DNA of 64,000 bases from Polynucleobacter arcticus (GTDB lineage: Bacteria > Pseudomonadota > Gammaproteobacteria > Burkholderiales > Burkholderiaceae): assembly GCF_013307205.1 (NCBI RefSeq), contig NZ_CP028940.1, positions 1,037,702 to 1,101,701 on the forward strand. Direction: 5' to 3'. Position 1 is the first letter of the stretch, and every line of letters starts with the position of its first letter. The notes beneath the pieces are model-generated. The model saw only the letters and a list, made by a program, of their open reading frames with translations, did no database searches and had not been told where the DNA came from. The position numbers and the translations under genes are program-made. Shown one piece after another: positions 60,374 through 64,000 of this stretch.

Positions 60374-63300
60374 TTACTTTGCCCAGACTCTAGCGTTACG
60401 GAATAGACGCATCCAAGGGCTAGCACCGTCAGGCGTGCTCAACCATTCCTTTGGCGCCCAACTCATCTGCACGGACCTGAATACACGCTCTGGGTGGGGC
60501 ATCATGACGGTGAATCGTCCATCAGGCGTAGTAACGCCTGTTAAGCCACCTGGTGAGCCATTGGGATTCAAAGGATAGATTTCTGTAGGGGTGCCTTGGT
60601 GGTCCACAAACCGTAGAGTCGCTAAACCTTGGTTTTGAAGTGCAGTTAAATTGCCTTGCTGACTAAAGTTGGCAAAGCCTTCGCCGTGGGCAATGGCAAT
60701 CGGTAACTGACTACCCACCATGCCTTGCGTAAAAATTGAAGGTGAGGCCATCACTTCAGCCATCACTAAACGCGCTTCATATTGCTCAGACTGGTTACGA
60801 GTAAATTTAGGCCAAGCTTCAGCACCCGGAATAATTCCGGCCAAATTACTCATCATTTGGCAGCCATTACATACGCCTAGCGCAAAACTTTCTTGGCGAT
60901 GAAAGAATGCAGAGAACTGATCACGCAATTGGGTATTAAAGAGGATGGTCTTTGCCCAACCCTCGCCAGCACCTAATACATCTCCGTAACTAAAACCACC
61001 ACAAGCAACTAGGCCCCGGAAATCAGCTAAGCTTGCTTTACCTGAGAGTAAATCGGACATATGTACATCGTAGCTATCAAAACCAGCCCAGTTCATGGCA
61101 TAAGCCATCTCTACATGAGAATTAACACCCTGCTCGCGCAAGATGGCAATCTTCGGACGAGCATTTTGATTAATGAATGGCGCAGAAATATCATCTGCAA
61201 TATCAAAAGTAAGTTTTGGAGACATACCAGCATCAGCAACCTGATCTAGCAAAGAAAATTCGCTATCGGCACAGTCTGGGTTGTCGCGTAGACGAGCAAT
61301 TTGGTAGCTAGTGTTGGCCCACATCTTTTGCAGGACTTCACGGGGCTCTGCAAAAATATTTTTTGCATCACGCCAAATTTCAATACGACCAGTGGTGTTT
61401 GGTTTGGCAATGACGTGGCTATAGGCGCTAAGACCAAGCTTGCGAAGCACTGTAAATACCACATCACGATCCGCCTTGCGAATCTGAATAACTGCACCGA
61501 GCTCTTCATTAAACAATGCGCGTAAAGTTTGCTCGTGACGTAGACCAGAGACTTGATCAGCCCAGTTTTTTGCATCACCCCAATCGGGCTCCTGTCCAAC
61601 GTCAACTGCAATCATGTCAACATTCATAGAAATGCCAACGTGGGATGCAAAAGCCATTTCGACGATGCAGGCAAATAGCCCGCCATCTGAGCGATCGTGA
61701 TACGCCAGTAAACAATCTTCCTTACGCAGCTCAATGATGGCCGAAGCGAGGGCTTTGAGATCTTCCGGATGGTCGACATTAGGTGTCGATTTTCCAGATT
61801 GATTGAGAACTTGAGCCAAGATGCTTCCGGCCATACGATTCTTACCACGACCCAAATCAATCAGAATCAATTCGGTTTCTAGTGGAGCACCAGACTCGTC
61901 TTGAAGTTTGAGCAAGGGCGTTGTCGTTTTACGAACATCTTGAACTGCTGCAAAGGCAGAAATGATCAATGAAACTGGGGATATCACCTTCTTATCCTGG
62001 TTACCTTCTTGCCACGCGGTAGCCATAGATAAAGAATCCTTGCCAACCGGAATCGAAATCCCTAAAGCTGGGCATAAATCCATGCCGATAGCTTTAACCG
62101 AGTCATAGAGCTTTGCATCCTCACCTGGAGCACCGCAGGCTGCCATCCAGTTGGCAGAGAGCTTGACATCTTCCAGGCGACGAATATCGGCAGCCAGCAA
62201 ATTAGTAAGCGCTTCACCAACCGCCATTTTGGCTGCAGCAGGTGCATCGATAACAGCCAGTGGAGTCCGCTCGCCCATACTCATTGCTTCACCACGATAA
62301 CCCTGGTAATCCATCAGCGTGACTGCGCAGTCAGCTACCGGAACCTGCCAAGGACCTACGAATGGATCACGAGCATTGAGACCGCCAACGGTACGATCAC
62401 AAATGGTGATCAAAAAAGACTTACTAGCAACGGTGGGTTGCTGCAAAACCCAAGCGATACATTGAGCTAACTCGGCATCAGTAACATTGAGTTCATCAAA
62501 ATTTTGAGTAACGCGTTCGACATCACGATGCATCCGTGGTGGTTTGCCGAGCAACACTTCCATTGGCATATCAATTGGCAATGAAGCATCGCTATCAGCA
62601 ATCTCTTTACTATCCGAAAGCTGGAGTTGGCGCTCTGTAGTCGCCTCGCCCACTACCGCAAACGGACAACGCTCACGTTCACAGAGGGACTGGAATAAAT
62701 CTAAGTCATGAGCGTCGATAGCCAATACATAACGCTCTTGAGACTCGTTACACCAGATCTCTGCTGGACTCATACCACTTTCTTCCAGTGGTACTTTACG
62801 AAGTTGAAATTGTGCACCCAGGCCGGCACCATCTGCAAGCTCTGGGAATGCATTAGATATGCCGCCGGCTCCAACATCATGAATCGAGACAATTGGGTTC
62901 TTGTGACCCATAGCAATGCAAGAATTAATTACTTCTTGTGCACGGCGTTCCATTTCAGGGTTACCACGTTGTACAGAGTCAAAATCCAAGTCAGCTGTGT
63001 TGGTCCCTGTTGCAACCGAACTACCAGTGGCGCCGCCCATACCAATACGCATGCCGGGACCACCTAATTGAATAAATAAATGCCCGGCTTTAATCTGCCC
63101 CTTGGCGGTATGAATGGAATCAATACTACCGATACCGCCCGCAATCATGATGGGCTTGTGATACCCGCGACGAACGCCATCTAAGGTTTGCTCAAATACG
63201 CGGAAATAACCACCCAGAATTGGACGACCGAATTCATTATTAAAAGCGGCGCCACCCAAAGGACCGTCAATCATGATCTGTAGAGGCGTAGCAATACGCT

Positions 63301-64000
63301 CAGGCTTGCCATATTTCTCGGACTCCCAAGGCAGATCGGTGCCCGGGATATTGAGATTAGAAACCGTGAAGCCAGTAAGACCAGCCTTTGGTCGACCTCC
63401 AACTCCAGTAGCACCCTCATCGCGAATTTCGCCACCCGCTCCAGTAGATGCCCCAGGAAAGGGAGCAATTGCAGTCGGATGATTGTGTGTCTCTACCTTC
63501 ATTAAGGTATGTACTAAACGCGTATCTTTTTCATAGAGGTGATTTGGACCTTTTGGAGCCCAAGTCTCTGACTCACAACCTACCATGACAGCAGAGTTAT
63601 CAGAATAGGCAACGATGGTGCCTTCAGGTTGAAGCTGATGGGTATTGCGAATCATTGCAAACAAGGATTTTTCTTGATCATCACCATCAATTGACCAAGT
63701 AGAGTTAAAAATCTTATGACGGCAATGCTCGCTGTTGGCTTGAGCAAACATAATCAGCTCGACGTCGCTCGGGTTGCGCTCTAAACGGAGGAAATTTTCA
63801 ACGAGATACAGCACCTCATCTTCTGAAAGCGCCAATCCTAATTCTTGATTGGCTTTATCTAAGGCTGCCCTGCCTTCAGTAAGAACCGGAATACGTACAA
63901 ATGGTCGATCGGGAAGTGACTGATATAGATCACTTGCATGCGAAGAATCAGTAATGACTGCTTCAGTCATCCGATCATGCAGCTCTGCTAGTACTAGTTG
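60374..64000 (-). CDS. purL: Phosphoribosylformylglycinamidine synthase (cut by right edge)
   Basis: Fourth purine step, glutamine-dependent conversion of FGAR to FGAM. About 1,208 residues are visible. The frame stays open to the edge ([15 protein letters not shown]), so the ATG at 63970 is internal and roughly 100-130 N-terminal residues are missing. [35 protein letters not shown] and the C-terminal glutaminase with [12 protein letters not shown] (Cys), AHGEGFANF and MPHPERVF are intact. The single-chain type is usual in Proteobacteria. Purine partner purF is at 18.7 kb. Confidence 0.96.
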   Translation of the reverse strand, partial: QLVLAELHDRMTEAVITDSSHASDLYQSLPDRPFVRIPVLTEGRAALDKANQELGLALSEDEVLYLVENFLRLERNPSDVELIMFAQANSEHCRHKIFNSTWSIDGDDQEKSLFAMIRNTHQLQPEGTIVAYSDNSAVMVGCESETWAPKGPNHLYEKDTRLVHTLMKVETHNHPTAIAPFPGASTGAGGEIRDEGATGVGGRPKAGLTGFTVSNLNIPGTDLPWESEKYGKPERIATPLQIMIDGPLGGAAFNNEFGRPILGGYFRVFEQTLDGVRRGYHKPIMIAGGIGSIDSIHTAKGQIKAGHLFIQLGGPGMRIGMGGATGSSVATGTNTADLDFDSVQRGNPEMERRAQEVINSCIAMGHKNPIVSIHDVGAGGISNAFPELADGAGLGAQFQLRKVPLEESGMSPAEIWCNESQERYVLAIDAHDLDLFQSLCERERCPFAVVGEATTERQLQLSDSKEIADSDASLPIDMPMEVLLGKPPRMHRDVERVTQNFDELNVTDAELAQCIAWVLQQPTVASKSFLITICDRTVGGLNARDPFVGPWQVPVADCAVTLMDYQGYRGEAMSMGERTPLAVIDAPAAAKMAVGEALTNLLAADIRRLEDVKLSANWMAACGAPGEDAKLYDSVKAIGMDLCPALGISIPVGKDSLSMATAWQEGNQDKKVISPVSLIISAFAAVQDVRKTTTPLLKLQDESGAPLETELILIDLGRGKNRMAGSILAQVLNQSGKSTPNVDHPEDLKALASAIIELRKEDCLLAYHDRSDGGLFACIVEMAFASHVGISMNVDMIAVDVGQEPDWGDAKNWADQVSGLRHEQTLRALFNEELGAVIQIRKADRDVVFTVLRKLGLSAYSHVIAKPNTTGRIEIWRDAKNIFAEPREVLQKMWANTSYQIARLRDNPDCADSEFSLLDQVADAGMSPKLTFDIADDISAPFINQNARPKIAILREQGVNSHVEMAYAMNWAGFDSYDVHMSDLLSGKASLADFRGLVACGGFSYGDVLGAGEGWAKTILFNTQLRDQFSAFFHRQESFALGVCNGCQMMSNLAGIIPGAEAWPKFTRNQSEQYEARLVMAEVMASPSIFTQGMVGSQLPIAIAHGEGFANFSQQGNLTALQNQGLATLRFVDHQGTPTEIYPLNPNGSPGGLTGVTTPDGRFTVMMPHPERVFRSVQMSWAPKEWLSTPDGASPWMRLFRNARVWAK

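Overview
The window looks like chromosomal core sequence from a free-living betaproteobacterium of the Burkholderiaceae, most like Polynucleobacter. This is judged from gene order and protein resemblance, not from a database search. Typical signs are a GntR regulator in front of sdhCDAB-sdhE-gltA, the leuC-lipoprotein-leuD-leuB-asd-fimV-truA-trpFBA-accD-folC-SPOR-cvpA-purF-metZ run, and the pyrG-kdsA-eno-ftsB block. Coding density is very high. I see no insertion sequence, prophage, integrase, CRISPR array or rRNA gene.

Layout. From 1 to about 22.1 kb every gene is on the + strand. It starts with the tail of a GntR regulator, followed by succinate dehydrogenase and citrate synthase (TCA cycle), leucine biosynthesis with a small entericidin-like lipoprotein between leuC and leuD, aspartate-semialdehyde dehydrogenase, a FimV-like protein, tRNA pseudouridine synthase, the last tryptophan steps, acetyl-CoA carboxylase beta, folate synthesis, purF and metZ. 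From 22.1 to 28.4 kb lies the most accessory-looking part. modC-modB (molybdate ABC transporter without modA) diverge from soxY-soxZ, which are followed by three YeeE/YedE-type sulfur-transporter proteins, a small cysteine-phosphatase/rhodanese-like protein and the tRNA 2-selenouridine synthase mnmH. From 28.4 to 39.4 kb genes are mostly on the - strand: glutaryl-CoA dehydrogenase, DUF1289, a FemAB-like acyltransferase, glyoxalase I, a parvulin isomerase, BolA, YciB, MsrB, SelO, a TANGO2-like protein and YgfZ. The ABC-F protein YbiT and a PaaI-type thioesterase are on the + strand among them. From 39.4 to 44.4 kb is mltG-tmk-holB-tatD, an ankyrin protein and a potassium-channel-like protein. 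From 44.5 to 47.8 kb (- strand) are a DUF3108 protein, a YqiA-like esterase, and the glyoxylate-pathway pair glxR and hyi. From 48.0 to 49.4 kb (+) are an unrecognised secreted protein with an apparent internal duplication and an M48 lipoprotein protease. tRNA-Asp, tRNA-Glu and tRNA-Ala follow on the - strand downstream of gltX. The right end holds hslO, ftsB-eno-kdsA-pyrG, aconitase acnB with two palindromes in its long upstream region, a spermidine-synthase-like protein, and purL, which runs off the right edge.

How it fits together. sdhCDAB, gltA and acnB supply three TCA-cycle functions. leuCDB, asd, metZ and trpFBA make amino acids. purF and purL are purine steps 1 and 4. kdsA, mltG and ftsB serve the cell envelope and division. 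The sox/YeeE/mnmH segment is the best candidate for an incompletely described system. It holds periplasmic sulfur carriers, putative thiosulfate or sulfur permeases, two proteins with rhodanese- or phosphatase-type active-site cysteines and a molybdate permease, but no soxA, soxX, soxB or soxCD within this window.
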